Source: Purpureocillium takamizusanense
Taxonomy: Eukaryota > Ascomycota > Sordariomycetes > Hypocreales > Ophiocordycipitaceae
Assembly: GCF_022605165.1 (NCBI RefSeq)
Contig: NC_063076.1
Coordinates: 682,001-746,000 of the forward strand
Length of the DNA stretch: 64,000 bases
Direction of reading: 5' to 3'
Shown: one piece after another, positions 1 through 12,768 of the stretch
Layout of the letters: the number at the start of each line of letters is the position of its first letter
How positions within the stretch are numbered: the first letter of the stretch is position 1
Position numbers and translations under genes: made by a program
Notes under the pieces: model-generated
Seen by the model: only the letters and a program-made list of their open reading frames with translations
Database searches by the model: none
What the model was told of the DNA's origin: nothing

Positions 1-971
1 GGCGGGGAGCTCAGTCTTGTCTTGGGAAGGGGAGCATGGGCTGTGAGGTATCACCATCATCATATCATTAAAACTATCAGCATCATCATCAGTATTACCG
101 CATGTGCTTTATATTGACGTTGATATCGTATCATGACCATCGTACGTACGCCATGACATCATCATCTGTCATTGCATTCTGGCAACGGACACGGCCGCGC
201 AGATCATCTGGTCAATTAATCCGTATCCTACCACCGGGCGCCGCCGTGCAGGGAAAAAAACACCTGGTTCAGATTGCTCTTCCTTGTTTGTACGGCACGT
301 ATGGTTCTGGCTGTCGAGGTGTTTTTGTTGTAGGAGCTTGAAGGAACCCCTAGCTCATGGCTGTATGTATACGCCCTGAAGACGGATTGTGTATCCAACG
401 CGTGTTATTTTCTCCCACGGACTCGTCTTGCGCGCCGTTTTGGTCCAGTTGCGTGGCGCGACAACTGACTAGGCAGTCAGTCCGCTCGCTCCGGGGGACG
501 CCTTGCGGTTCTTCAACCATGAGGTAATGCGAGCGAGCGGTGGCGACCCGGGCTGGCTCGCGTGACCGCGCCGGTGACCCATCCGAGCGGGGAGTCGGGA
601 CAGTTGCATTTTGGTCGCCTAGGACGTATGTATGTGTGTCTGTGGGCATGCCAGCGAAGGGAGGGACGACGCGGCAGCGGGGGTCTAGCTGCCTGGCGGT
701 AGAGTTGAACATGCGCGTAGAGCAGTAGGTGTAGAGAGGGAGAGTGAGCATCGGGGTTGAACCCTCCCCCCTCCCCCTTCCTCTATGCCCCGCCCCGAAT
801 GGCGCGTCGGCAACGCATGCGCGACGCTGCTGTCGCGATGGTGCCGCTGCCTCAAGGCATGACGAGCAACAGCCCCCAACCTCCTTTCGCCGATGGCAAG
901 TCTGTAACCACCTATCTCGCTCACTCGCCTGCTCTACGCCTCTCCACGCTCGCGCGCGCGCGTGCGCCGTC
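1..971. other. gene-free left edge
   Basis: No open frame here looks like a protein with known relatives. The frames are short, overlap on both strands and are arginine/proline-rich, as expected for GC-rich non-coding DNA. The right part probably holds the 3' untranslated region of the minus-strand CDC26-like gene. Confidence 0.5.
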
Positions 972-1104
972 TCACCGACCACTACCACCGCCGGCGCCGG
1001 GCCTGCGCGTCACGCCGAGGCGCTCCTCGCGGGCGCGCCGGGCGGCCTGTCCGGGGGTCAGATCCTGCTGGACGTGCTGCTGCGCGTGAGCCGCTTGTTG
1101 CTGT

Positions 1105-1136
<32 letters not shown>

Positions 1137-1229
1137 GCGGGCCTGCAGGGCTTCGCTGGCGCGACGGTCCTCGTAGGCGGCGACGTCCTCGGCCGTGATG
1201 GCGAGGGTTGTGGGCGGGCGGCGGAGCAT
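972..1229 (-). CDS. CDC26: Anaphase-promoting complex subunit CDC26 (APC12-like)
   Basis: The protein is 85 aa from a single exon. It starts with MLRRPPTTLAITAEDVAAYE, which matches the short conserved N-terminus of the CDC26/Hcn1 family (a Met-Leu-Arg-Arg-x-Pro-Thr start, then an acidic 'ED..AYE' helix). In known complexes this N-terminus binds inside the TPR groove of APC6/Cdc16 and stabilises the APC/C ubiquitin ligase. Residues 32-45 are an uninterrupted run of 14 glutamines encoded by mixed CAG/CAA codons. The tail (AREERLG then Gly/Arg) resembles other filamentous-fungal members as I remember them. The start is the first ATG of the frame, and family identity rests on those first 20 residues. 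The family is normally small, so the length fits. No intron is needed. The neighbours are empty spacers. The polyglutamine run is unusual for such a small essential subunit and may vary in length between strains. Confidence 0.82.
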
Positions 1230-2437
1230 GATGGCGTGGGTGATGGTGTTGTTGTTGTCGTCGTTGTTGTCGCGGTGCTGTTGTGGACTGTGGCCACCGC
1301 TCGTGTTTTTGGTCTAGTTTTGTTATTGTGGTGGTGGCAGTTGATGGAGCAGAGCGGTTGGGTTTGGCAGAGTGTGTTTTTCCCCCTAGGTTGGTTGTTG
1401 TCTTGCTGCTGCTCACTGGCGGGGCGTCGGTGGCGCGCGGGGGAGCAGTGAGCAAGCCCGTGGGATGACGATTGATGGCTGGCCGAGCTTTGGGCTACTT
1501 TGGGGAAAGAAGGAAAGAGGGGGGAGAACGGCGATGAGAGAGATGACGAGGCTGGAGTAGGGGTTTTTACTTGGGGGAAGAGAGGTGAGTAGGTGGATGT
1601 GAGGGTGTGAAAGGTGTGTTTATTTGTTCAGGGTCTGATGCTGTGAGACTTGATGAGGAGTGGGAGGGTGTGTGTGTCCACGGGTGTGTGTGTGTGTGTG
1701 TCACTGCCGCCAAGGACACTGCCGCGCGCTAAAGTTCGTAAGTTAACTACTACAGAGGGTGCACCGTCGTCAGGTGGTAAGTTACCTGTAGTGGCGCGGT
1801 GGGGGGGAGCCATCGTCAGCGACGGGCGCTGTAGCATAGCATCATCCGTTGAGCTCCATTGCACATGCAACATCCGCCAGACTACACGGTCATGTGCAAG
1901 TAAAAGAGGCATTACGAAGGCTGCGTTTGTAAAGCGTTAATTCATCTTCAATTAAAGATTGTATGAACGACCACCGACATGCTTCTCCAGCTCAATGTCC
2001 TCGTCGACCATTGCTTGCAGGCTCTTTGGGCTCGCAATTGTACATGCCACCATGATCTTGCGAGCCATTGCGCCAAGCAGTGAGATTAAGATCCCCCATT
2101 CCCATTGACAAAAGAATGGCCACCACCGTTTCTCATGCCGTCCGTTCTGTTCTCTTCCCAGGTGTTCCGTTGCCTCTGCCCGTAATGCGGTCTGCAAAAT
2201 CCCCCGTCTTCACCCACCCGTTGCCAATGACGTCCGTCTCATCTACCCAGCCCACGCACAAGTCCCCCTTTCTCAAGGTCAGTCGTTTCGTTGATTCTTC
2301 ATCTCCTCTTCAATTCTGAGGTTGTATCTTCGCCCTCCCTGCGAGGCCCGTAGTTTGAACCTGTCGGGCAGGCACCTGGCCCTGCTCTCTCTCATCACGA
2401 CCCGCGGCGACGACGGCTGGCCAGCAAGCAAGCCCCT
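1230..2437. other. intergenic, CDC26 upstream region
   Basis: This holds the presumed promoter and 5' leader of the minus-strand CDC26-like gene. It contains GT/TG-rich low-complexity DNA (about 1663-1700) and no frame with recognisable protein character. Overlapping frames of about 80-95 codons on opposite strands cover 1628-1940 and 1952-2319 but show no family motif. Confidence 0.45.
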
Positions 2438-2698
2438 TCAAAGGCCGTCTTCAAGCTCACGTCGGTGGATCCGATCGTCGAGACGCACGTACGCCACTCG
2501 CCCCTGTTGCTGCTGTCGCTGTCGCTGCCGCTGCTGTTGCGCAGAACCCGTCGATGTCCTCGACAGTGTGGCCGCCCCCGCGGCATTGCTGTGCTTCTTC
2601 CCCCCCACCGCCGCCGCCGCTGCCGGCACAGGCGCCGCGGACACGACGACGACGGCCCCCAAGAACGCAACCACCGCCGTGCAGGAGCCAAACTTCAT
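2438..2698 (-). CDS. Possible small secreted protein
   Basis: An 86-aa frame from an in-frame ATG at 2698. A GTG two codons upstream extends the open frame but is not a likely fungal start. The N-terminus MKFGSCTAVVAFLGAVVVVS looks like a signal peptide: one lysine, a hydrophobic core and a small-residue cleavage region (SAAPVPA) near residue 21-25. The mature part is Ala/Gly-rich, then Gln/Arg-rich (a degenerate QQQRQRQRQ stretch encoded by CTG/CAG-type repeats), and ends with charged residues. It has few cysteines, so it is not a classic Cys-rich effector. A Lys-Lys pair follows the Ala stretch. I recognise no family. The gene could have further exons or be spurious; the signal peptide is the only real support. 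Confidence 0.33.
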   Translation of the reverse strand: MKFGSCTAVVAFLGAVVVVSAAPVPAAAAAVGGKKHSNAAGAATLSRTSTGSAQQQRQRQRQQQQGRVAYVRLDDRIHRRELEDGL

Positions 2699-4968
2699 TT
2701 CCACCCTTTTTCTTCTTTCCCCTTTTTTTCTCTTGAAGTCTTCTCGTACTCCCTCTCTCTCTTTCTAATCTCTCTCCCCCCGCCTCCGCTCGTGCAATTG
2801 ACCAGCGGGCGGCGAACCCGTGTCCTGCCTTCGGGTCCAAGGCCCAAATCCCCCTTGCGTCTGGCGGGCTGGCGGGCAGGCGGGCCAGCCTTCGGTCAAG
2901 ATTCAAGAATTGCCCCGAATGGGGATTTCTCTGCAGATTGAAGAAGAGAGAGAGAGGTAGCAATTTTGGAAAAGGGAACAGCGGCAATTTTGTCGGGCGC
3001 GACAGGTCGTGCTGCGTAGCTGTGGTGCAAATGAATACGCCCCTTTCTTTGCTTTGTTGTGATGCTGCTTGCTGTTGATGTTCTGCTGTTATTATGGTTG
3101 TTGTTGCCGTTGAAACGGGCAGGGTGCAGATCCCGCTCGGTGCCCATGCACGACATGCGTTGCGAGAGACAGGCAGGCAGGCAGGCAGGCGGGCAGACGG
3201 AGAGACAAACAGGCAGACTGACAGCAGCTGCAATAAAGGGAGCGAGGACTCGCAAAATAGCTGGCCGTCGCCGTGCCAGCCGTGCCTCGCTCCTCAGCCG
3301 CCCGCCCGCCCGCCCGTCCGGCCGTTTCTCCCCTCCTCGTCTCACACAGACAGACATAGGAACGCCAGCAACCAGCACAAGGTTCTAGACCCCCCCCCTC
3401 TCCCTCCGCCACTGTGTAACGGTCGATGGATTCTTCTTCTTAAACCGGGCGGGCCGGGGCCGGCTGCGCCCCCAAAGACACACATGTACTACGTACCACC
3501 AACAGTGGCCGAATACCTTGCCTACAGGCGAGGCAGCGCGCGATGTGAGTAGTATAGTTACATCATGTACCCTGAGGGAGGGGCGCCCTTTTTGGGTTTT
3601 TTGTGGTCGTCTTCGTTTCCGTCCCGACACGCTGCGGGTTACAGACAGGTCTCTGGTGGCGCTCGCTGTGTGTGTGGCGTGTGTGAGTTGTGTGTCACAT
3701 TTGTGTTTTGTGTTGCTGCTGCTTGCGGGCGGACGGGCGGGGGCCCAGCGAGCGCCATCATGACAAGGTAGGTATGCCAAAACGCCAAAAGTCGAGATGA
3801 CAGCTTTCAAGGCAACATGGGGCGCCTAACTGCTAACAAAGTACGGACGGGGAGGAAGGAGGGGGAAGAGATGCACAGTATATAAGGGCCGGTGTGCATC
3901 TACTAGTCCGGTAGTATAGTATGGCATAGTATTAGTGCCTGTATAATGCCATGTACGTAGTAACTAAGTTAGTGTGGTGGTGGTGGCAGTAGTAGTAGCC
4001 AAGAAGCGACAACGTTCGAAAAGACGAGCCAAGTATACTTTGTCTAAGTGTTTGCCAGCTGATGTAGAAAGCGGCGACACTGCACACCGCTGGAACTCAC
4101 CGTACTTCGTCCGGAGCATCACCGCCGCAATCGTACTTTCTGGGGCGGTCGAGACCATCGCGCACCACCAAAACCCAACACCACCAGGGTCCAGAACCAA
4201 CACCAAAGCATATCAAACTACCTCCCTCTACCCTCTCTCTCCCTCTCCCTCCTTCTCTGTTCCCTCTCCTGCTCGTGCGCCGCTCCATATATGCTTCGTA
4301 CATGCCACACCCAAAACGAAAAAACGGCGTTTCGCCCTGCTGCTGCTGCTGCTGTTGCTGTTGCTGCGCCGCATTCATCGGTACCTACGTACGAAAATAT
4401 CCCCACGCACCTCCGTATCCTCCGCGCCGGGCACCGCCGCACACACACACCACGAAACACAAAGGGCCAAAACACACAAACACAAACAACGGCCAGCACA
4501 GCCACGCTCCCAGCAAACAGCAACAGCACGTCCATCACGGACCTCGGGCTAAGCGAGGCACATCGTTTTGCACATCCATCGAGCGAAAGTAGCGAGAGCA
4601 AGAGGTGAATCATGTCTTTCATTTGTCATGGAGGATGCACTCGTCTTGTCTGCGCCGCATCGTCGTCAGACACCAGGCTCATCCGTATAAGCTCTCTAAG
4701 CGAGCTGTGCTATGCTGCACTGTACTGCACTGCGTCCAGTCCCACGCCTCGTGGCCTAGTGACTCTAGTCGTACACAAAGCCTTACGGGCTCCGTCAAGC
4801 ACTCCATGACGCCAGGCTCCGACCCAATCCGGTATCAAAAAACCTTCCCCATGCCCCATGCATCGTGCCGTGTCATTAGCCATTATAGTCGTGTTCCATC
4901 ATCATGCCTCGTCTCCCGGCTGTCCAAGCGAGCCTTGCGTCTGCTGCTCCCACAAAAGGGGTAAACCA
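2699..4968. other. gene-free spacer with simple repeats
   Basis: A pyrimidine-rich stretch (2700-2780) and GGCA-type tandem repeats (about 3172-3190) are visible. CTG/CAG-type runs (about 4340-4370) create poly-Leu, poly-Ala or poly-Gln frames depending on the reading frame. None of the overlapping long frames has conserved-looking protein sequence. A TATA-like site lies at 3879. Confidence 0.45.
3879..3886 (+). promoter_or_regulatory. TATA-box-like element without an assigned gene
   Basis: TATATAAG is a good TATA match in otherwise GC-rich DNA. No convincing coding start follows within 100-200 bp on the plus strand, so it is either chance or the promoter of a non-coding transcript. Confidence 0.2.
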
Positions 4969-7201
4969 TCACAACGGGGCGCCGACGTGCTGCGAACCCC
5001 ACCGGAGATAGTCACCCAAGTCGTTCTCCAGGTTGCAGCCCATCGGGGCCATGTCTACGACGCTCTCGCTCACGTCGCCGTAGCCATAGTCCTCGCTGCC
5101 CACTACCAACGGGTCTGGCCTCTTCATCGGCTTCCTTCCAGAGTCTCGACGAATCGTCGGGGCCCAGTATGCTGGTTCCTCCATAGCCCTCCAGCGTCGA
5201 AGGCTGCTGCTTCGGAAGAATCGAATCCCATCGAATGGCGCCGCTGTCGGGTCGACAGACCCGTCATTGCGGCCTTGTGCATGATACAAGTTGGAATGTT
5301 CCATGTGGACGGGAATGGGGAGGTCCGAGTCCAAGTCAATCGTCGACGGCGACGACGACGTATCGCTCTGCGAGGAGCTCCGTGACGAGTCGTCGCGGCT
5401 CGGCACGAGCTGCCCGTGCGTCTCAAACCCAAACCCCTCGAACCACTCCGCCATCTCGTCGGCCATGTCTTCTTGCTCGTCCTCGTACAGGCCCGACGCG
5501 AGATCTCCAGCGCCGCCCATAATGGCCATGTGGAAAGCCGTCCAGTCCACCGACTCGTCAACCTCCAACTCGGCGTCTCTCTGGTTCGGCTCCGGCCTGT
5601 GACACGCGATAGGCCCGTGCCGAAAGGAGCGATTGGTAAAGGAGATTTCGGTGCCCTTGAGATAAACAAACTCGTCGTCCGAGTCCCTGCGCGGGTCATG
5701 TCGTACCGTTGCGGTGGCCGGCTCGTCGTCCAGCGTCTCCTCCTGCGATGGACACGGATCGATTATTATTTCAGGTATCGTCGAAAGCCGTCTCGGCTCT
5801 GGAGATAGTCTGCTCGGTGTTGGGCTCCTGGATGGAGCACTGAGAAGGGAACTGTTTTCAGTAGCCGTGTCGTCATGCGTGGTTGTGTATTCTGCCGACC
5901 CTCGACTATGTTCGTTATGCTGCGGAGGTGTAAGACGCCTTGTGTCGGCGTCTGCTGTCCCGGGGCTCACACTTCTGGCGTTGACGCCGGCCGTCTTCGA
6001 TGGCGACGCCACAGCGGGCGCGCCCTCATGTGTGACAAAGCTCTCCAGGTGAAAGGGCTCTTCTGGCGTGTCCACCTTGTCGCTCTGCTCATTGATCGGG
6101 ACTTCGCACGCCAGCTGCAATTTGGCCTCTTCTTCGGCCTCGGCTTGCTCGCGTTTCTTCTTGAGCTCTTCTATGCGCGCAGGGGTGAGCATCTCGTCTG
6201 CCACGATGCGCTTGAAGCGCTGGCCCAAGAGCTTGCTCCCAACGCCCTCAATCATTGCCCTGCGAAGGCCGCCTCCGCTCTTCTTGGCCGGCCTAAAAAT
6301 TTCAATGTGAGCGACAGTTCTCATTCAGTTGGGGCAGCTACACTAACGGTTTGGGCTCTGCTGCTTTGGGTGGCGGAGGTGCGGGCTGGAGTCGCTCGGC
6401 CGCAGGCGCAGATGGGCCACGAGAGTGAACTCGGGGGACATTCGGGGACGGCGCAGCAAGGTGAAGTGAATCGGACAGCCGTGAGACCGACCTCGCATCA
6501 TTGACGGCGTTTCCGACAGCCTCGAAGGCTTGCTCCGTCTCTTGAATGAGACCGAGAACATTTGCCGACACCTCCTCGTCGAATTGTTGGCCCGCTCGCC
6601 TTTGGTACTTGTGGTCGGCCATGCTGATAGACGTGGCCGCGGACGCTGGGGAGACTGATCTAAATGACAGGCTGTCGCTGCCATCGGAAATGCTACTTTC
6701 ATAAGGGTGGTGCTCGGCTCGCAACCAGCGTTGGTGAGGCTGTCTGCTTTCGTCGGATTCCGGGGCGCCCCCGACTGATGAGGAGCCAGCGGGCGGCTTG
6801 TTGGCCAACCACCTGCCGGATGACCTATACTCGTCCCTTACGCTGGGGTCCGATTTCGTGGAGGTGGAGGAGGATGACGCGGCGGGTATAGGCGGTATTG
6901 GGGCCAGGACCTTATGGAGGTCCTGTGCGCTCCGAATCATCACGGGAGGATGTACAGCCTTGCGCATCAGTGAGGGAAGCCATGAAAGCGACTTTGACGG
7001 CTTAAATGAAGCGGCGGCAGCATCTTTTAGGAGTGCGAGGCGGCTGACTCGCGTGACCTGATCCACCGAATGGGTTGGGCGATGTTGGTTTTGCTGCTGT
7101 TGCTGTTGCTGTTGGCTCTCCTGTTGGCGCCGCTTTTCCTGATAGCGCTCGCTCTGAGAGGAGAGCCTCCCCATGGAGACGCCTGAGAGTCCAAAAGGCA
7201 T
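4969..7201 (-). CDS. Uncharacterised, largely disordered fungal protein
   Basis: Two exons encode 725 aa. Exon 1 is 7201-6348, the intron 6347-6293 (GTTAGT...TTTTTAG, 55 nt), exon 2 6292-4969. The join keeps frame across a split proline codon and removes the stop that ends exon 1's open frame. The start ATG at 7201 sits in a good context (CATCACAATGCC). The protein begins with a Ser/Arg region and a glutamine run near residue 30. It has long Ser/Pro/Thr-rich stretches, a basic segment just after the splice (PAKKSGGGLRRAMIEG) and a charged helix (about TPARIEELKKKREQAEAEEE) that may form a coiled coil. The C-terminal third is acidic and ends in a small folded-looking segment with Trp/Tyr. I recognise no catalytic motif or domain. 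It is probably a lineage-restricted regulatory or scaffold protein; function is unknown. Confidence 0.72.
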
Positions 7202-10200
7202 TGTGATGGTGTCAGATGAGAATAATCAAGCCACTATCGGGGCCGCGGATGGAGGCGGCGGCGGCGGCGGCTTCGCACGTGGCTCACAGACGGGAAACCA
7301 GGCAAAGGGCTTCAGAGCGACGTCGTCGACGAGCCACAGTCACCAGTCGGGACCTCAACGAGGCAGAAGAGAGACAAGAGCATAATACTATGGCCGTCGC
7401 GCGCGCACACACACCCAAATGTGCGTACGGTGCCGTGTGCGGGAGATGAAGCGTCGTGAGAGTAAAGACCGTAGCCGTGGGCATGCGAGGGACGCAATGA
7501 TTGATATGAGCTACGTTCGAGGGTGGCCGGACGTGGTCTTGACAAAAAAAGAAGTCGGGACTGGTCTGTGAAGAAGCTGCAGCTGGTCTGTGTCCGACGA
7601 GGGAGCTGGGGGAGGAGGCGGCGGCGGTGGTGGTGGACTTTGCTTTGCAGTTTGCACCCCGCCGAGTCCCGACGTGCAGCCATCTCGCCAAAGGCAGGCA
7701 GGCAGCGTTTTTTTGCCGGGAGGCGACGATGAACAGTACTTGGCGCCAGCTGTGAGGCAGTCCGATTTGCCTAGCGACAGGTCGCTGATGGAGGGCTGAA
7801 GCTCGTGCCATGCAACTGCACGAACGAGAAGCGTTCGCCTCTGGCCCTGGCGCACACCATCGAGCAGCGCCATCTTGGCAGGGTTGGGTAGGTTGCTATT
7901 CTGGTACCGTCGAGCGGGAGGGCGAGGACAAGCTGCCACTGGCCAACGCCGGCGAACTGGATGCGTGCGGCCTTTGGTGCGGCAGGGTGGTGCATGGCGG
8001 TGCATGATGGGTGCAGCATGGATGCATGGTCGAAGGGCAGCAGTAGCGAGCGCAGGGATCGGCAATGCCACCGTCTTGCTCGCTCCGGTCGCCCCAGGGC
8101 GTCTCAGCTGCAGCTGAGTCCTTGCCATGGCCATAGCCATGACGTTTGTCGCGTGTCATTGCACCCTTCCATCGTCCGACCTAGGCGAGCTTGAGTCGGC
8201 CTCGTCGGGGGCAAGGGAGCGTAAGAGCTAGCCGCGCGTCTGGCGAGCCGTGGTTCCTCTCGCCTGCGAGGCATCCCTCCCAGCAGCGGCAGACGGATTC
8301 GGCGTCTGCCGCGCTACCGTGAAGCGAAGGGCTGCGGACCTCGGTTGGGGGCAAGATCTGGTGATGACGCCGGCCCCCCTTCCCAGTTGGTGGCGCCCTC
8401 GACAGATTGCCAGAGCAGCGTGACGAGAATCGGCCTCATCAGCGGGCACGTCTACTACCGCCCGTCGTCACGGGGCCCGACGAATGTTGGGGGTGAGGTC
8501 CCATTGGCGGCTATCGAGCAACCCGGGAGGAACGAACGGGTGGAGCGGCGGTGGTGCTGTCGAGCTGCACAGGCCCGGGGGCGAAGGAGTTGGTTCCAGA
8601 TGGCGACGATGAGCGACGACGGCGAGAAGTGGGCGGCCCACCCAAGGTACACCCACTGTATTCATTGCCTTGGCATCCTTGGTACCCCAACTCTGGGGGA
8701 GGGGCTGCCCAACAGGGCTGGACTGTGAAAGGGTCCCCAGTTACTCCACTGCAGGCCGGTACTGCAGGGGAATATGGAGACAATTGTTGATGCTGCTGCT
8801 CAGGGCTGGGGCTGGGGGCTGGGGGGCAAGGGCTAGGCCCGCCGCCAACGTGTTGGATGGTCTGGTGTGCGTTGAGGTCTGCAGGATGTCGGGTGAGGCT
8901 TGAGGAGGGTGTTTAGGACAGGACGCAGTGCGGTGCAGTGCAGCAGAGGCAATTGAGTGCTCACCAGGGTTCGTGAACAGTTACTAAGGTACTTTGGCGG
9001 CGATACCGTGCCAGCGGGTGAACCACCTCGCCTGGAGGCAAAGAGGGCAAGTGCCCCCCAGCGCACGATGCCTTCACCTCAGCTGCCCGCTGGCCACGTT
9101 CAATTGACATGATGTGATTGATCGATGGTGTTAGCGTCCAGCACCAACTCCGCCCTGCTCCACTACCTGCCTTAGCTCGCCAACCACGCGCACACGTGTT
9201 TGTCACGCCACTAGCCAGCTGTCAGTCGGCTCCATTGTGACCACCGGCTTACACGTTGGAGCCTACCTATCAAGTGCAAAGGTACCTACCTATGAAATAC
9301 AGTACCTTGACGCCAGCAAACGACGGCGAATCTTGGTACACAATCCACCCGCCCGACGGAGCAGCAACCCATGACGGCAGAGACATTTTCATGGGTGCGC
9401 CGACAGACAGACGACATGCAAGCAGGCAAGCAGGCAGGCAACCGCAGCTACGCCAAAAGAGACCGCACGCGTCAGTCACGCTTGGTCCAACGACGCGGGC
9501 ACACACCTACGCACGACACAAAAAAAAAACCACCCCGCCGGCGTTTCTCCTCCTGCACGTCGTGGTCCTGGTGCAGAGACGAGACCGCCAGCAGCCCCGA
9601 CTGCGTCGCGGCATCATGCAGAGGGCGGCACCTGCTGTGAACCAGAAACAAGGGACGTGTTCGAGGTAATTATAATCATAAATCATAAACCATCGTCATA
9701 ACACGGCGGGGGGGATGGGGGCATGAATCATGGGATGGATGCGGTGGCGAGGTTGCGGAATTTTTTATTTTTTTTTTTTCGCATCGTCGGCTATGTGCGA
9801 AGTACGCCATGTACGCTCCTGTGTCAGCCAGCAGCAGCATCATCTCTAGTTCCCGCCCGCCTGGCCCCCCGTGTGTCAGCTTCGGCGGAAGGCGGCAGCA
9901 TCTGAGATTTGGGGGCGAGGCGAGTTTCTGCCCGTTTTCGTACCTAGTGGTGTGGGCTTGCAAAGTCCGGGACGGGGGAGGGAGGGGCTCCTTGGGGGGC
10001 ATACAACATATGTGCGCCCCAAGATCGATGGCAACGGCTCGAACCGGAAGCGCCGTCATGCCATCCATGGATGTTGGTCAAACCCAGACAATACCGCTCT
10101 GTGCAAAATACATCACCTCGTAGAGTAGAGAGAGGGTAAAGTAAGACGACATCAACAGCGACCTTCACTCGCCCGCCAACACTGCACAAGGAACTGCCCT

Positions 10201-11634
10201 CATCACTTGCAGAAAGTGCCGACAAAGAGATCATCGAGATCTCCCGCAGCCCATGTGGATGGATGGACGGATGGATGGGCGGCGACGCACTTCAGTGGTG
10301 GGAACTGCCGAGCGGCAACGGCCCAAGCGATTCGAGAGGCCCAGGGCCTGGGCCCGCCTCGCATACCCCAGATCCAAGTCGAGGCGTCTGGACCTTGGGT
10401 ACCCAACAGCATACCATGTAACATGACCATGAGTACTTAGTAGTAGTTCCCAAGGTAGAATTTACCCGGTTTCACTACTACTACTACCAACTGGTACGAA
10501 GTAGTATGCACTACTGTACTGTGCACTCGTCCAACCAACAACTACCGGTATCGGCACCACCCGGCGACGACACGGCAACCGACGATGATGATATGCCGAT
10601 ACGGAATGGACATCGTCCTGTTACCAAGAAAGAGTCCAGGACGTGCGACACACAAACACCACTCCTCCAGCACAGCAACGTGCACTTTCGCCGAGGGCAG
10701 TAGTATGTACTTGACAGGTGTATTCATTACAAGTTTTTGTTTGTGTGCTTTCTCTGTCCTTTGTGGGCGCAAGCCTCTCCCATCAGCCATCCCTTATGGC
10801 CATGCTTTTTCGCCGCACCCGAGGAGCGCCACGCCGCAAGATCGGGGGCCCCCCTCCTCTCCGCACGAGGGCACACGCATCCATGATTCGGTACTTTGCG
10901 GCCGAAGCCATTCAGCCCTCCCCCTCCGCCCCCGAAGGGGAAGGGTCCCAGATGGCAGCCTGGCAGCCCGTCTGTCCGTCCCTCCTGGCGTTTCAAACAT
11001 CTTCGTTCGTCCTGGCTCGGGCTGCCAGAAGGCTCGTCCTCGCTCTCGGTCTCCTCTTCCTCCCCTCCTCCCTTCGTCCCGCCATCTGCAGGAGTCGCCC
11101 CTCTCACGCTTGGCCATGACTCTCTTCGTTACGTGGATACCGTGGGCCCGCGCTCCTTTACATATGTATAAGCATGTAAAAAAGGCCGCTCGTCAAGCAT
11201 GCATCTGCCTTGGCGAGCCCAAAGCACCCCTTGCGTCAAGCCATCGGCCCGACGCTACGTCCCGCACCCACGCGTCCATCTCTCTCTTTTTCTCTCCGTG
11301 ATAAGATTGCAGGCTCTCCTCCATGACTCTGCTCTGCAGAGGGAGAGAGGGGGGGAGAAGAAAGAATAGGATAACAGTACGTATCTCGCGCCTGGCCCCG
11401 ACGTCGGACGGGGGCCCAAATAGATTGCCCTCGTGCGTGGCTGGCATGGCTGGCCCGCTTGATGGTGTTGTTGCTGGCCCCCCCGCTCCCCGCCCGCCCC
11501 AAGCGTGGCGTCCTGGCGAACATGTGCCGTGAACCAACATGCAGGCAGGTAGCCAGGCTACAATGACTTTGTGCGAATGGATCCCGGCGCGGGCATCGTG
11601 AGTACTGGTTATAGTGCTACGTACACAGTAACTG

Positions 11635-11652
11635 TACCTACCTAGGTAGGTA
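11635..11652. repeat. perfect 18-bp palindrome TACCTACCTAGGTAGGTA
   Basis: A perfect inverted repeat centred on CCTAGG. The same core TACCTAGGTA recurs at 26054 and 28754, and a related 16-mer is at 24727, all outside coding sequence. Function unknown. Confidence 0.75.
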
Positions 11653-12740
11653 GTAGATGACCTGTCGCCTGGCTCGCTGGCCAGCTCCTCATTCGGTTGT
11701 TGTTGCCCTGTTTACGTGACTACAAGTGTGCCGTGCTGCCGTTATGCTAACATGGGCATCTTTCTTGATCTTGATTCTTGAGTCTTGGCCAGGCAGGCGT
11801 TGACAACCTACGCAGGGCTCAAGCTATGCACTGAGCACACCCTTCATGTATACTTGCTATACAATAATGCCATGATCCGCAAACTTCAGGCGGCAGCCAG
11901 ACAGAGACGCCTGATTCGTAGAGCGTAAAAGATTGTCCAATTCAGTCGCTACTAGTCATCCACTCTCGTACAGTACTAAGTACCCGTCAATATATACCTT
12001 TACTTATTGCCTCACTCACCCATTGGCATGCATGCACGCACAATGACCCATGGGAAAGAAAGATATCCATCCAAGCGCAACTCGCGGCCCTCTCCTCGTC
12101 CTAACCCCTATGGGCATACCGAGCTCACCTTGGGGCCCCTCCGCCGGCCAGCCAAGTCACGTCAAAGCCGCCACCGCCGCCGCTGCCCCTCTCCCCACGG
12201 CATCACGGCTGTGGCTGGGAAACAACTCACGGATCGAGGCCAATCACACACCCCAACGAGCTGCCCGTCAGCGCCTTTGTGCTGCTCGCTCGCTCACTTG
12301 CATTCAGAGACAGAGAGCGAGAGAAAATGCGTTGCCAAGCCACGCGTTTGAGCCGCTCGCACCTCCTGCTCACCCGCAGCCCAACAACCACCACCACCAC
12401 CACCAAGTCAAGTCACATCTTGCTCGGACTTCCGCTTCTCGAAGGCGGCGCGCAAAGGGGCCCCACGTAGCGACGCCGCAGCTTTCTCCCCCACACCACC
12501 GCCAGCCTTTTGCACCCCCATCATGAGCGGGACCGCAGAGCAGGTGCGTGCTTGGTACGTACATAGTACGTACGTACATACATGCTGCGGCGCTGCACAT
12601 GATGCCCTCCTCCCACCTCTATTGGGTATCCCGTCCATTGTTGGGGACTAACACGACCGTCTATGGCGGGTCTGCCCTCGCGAGAACCCCCCTCTCCCCC
12701 CATCGTCCCCATCATCACCACTTTACCACCACCACCAGCA

Positions 12741-12768
12741 AGCAGCAGCAGCAGCAGCAGCAGCAGCA
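12741..12768 (+). repeat. AGC/CAG trinucleotide microsatellite
   Basis: About nine consecutive AGC units. It lies in intergenic sequence unless an unrecognised gene covers it. Confidence 0.85.

Noticed and set aside
744..1451. Long plus-strand frames with poly-Leu and poly-Val over the CDC26 locus
   Set aside because: They are the antisense shadow of the CDC26 glutamine run and of GTT/GTC-rich upstream DNA; no motif or splice logic.
2457..3233. 258-codon minus-strand frame
   Set aside because: Composition-driven, overlaps the better signal-peptide frame in another phase, and reads through pyrimidine/purine tracts; no family resemblance.
10585..11301. 238-codon plus-strand frame, with antisense frames of over 100 codons
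   Set aside because: Open on both strands at once with Arg/Pro/Ser bias and no conserved segment; typical of GC-rich spacer.
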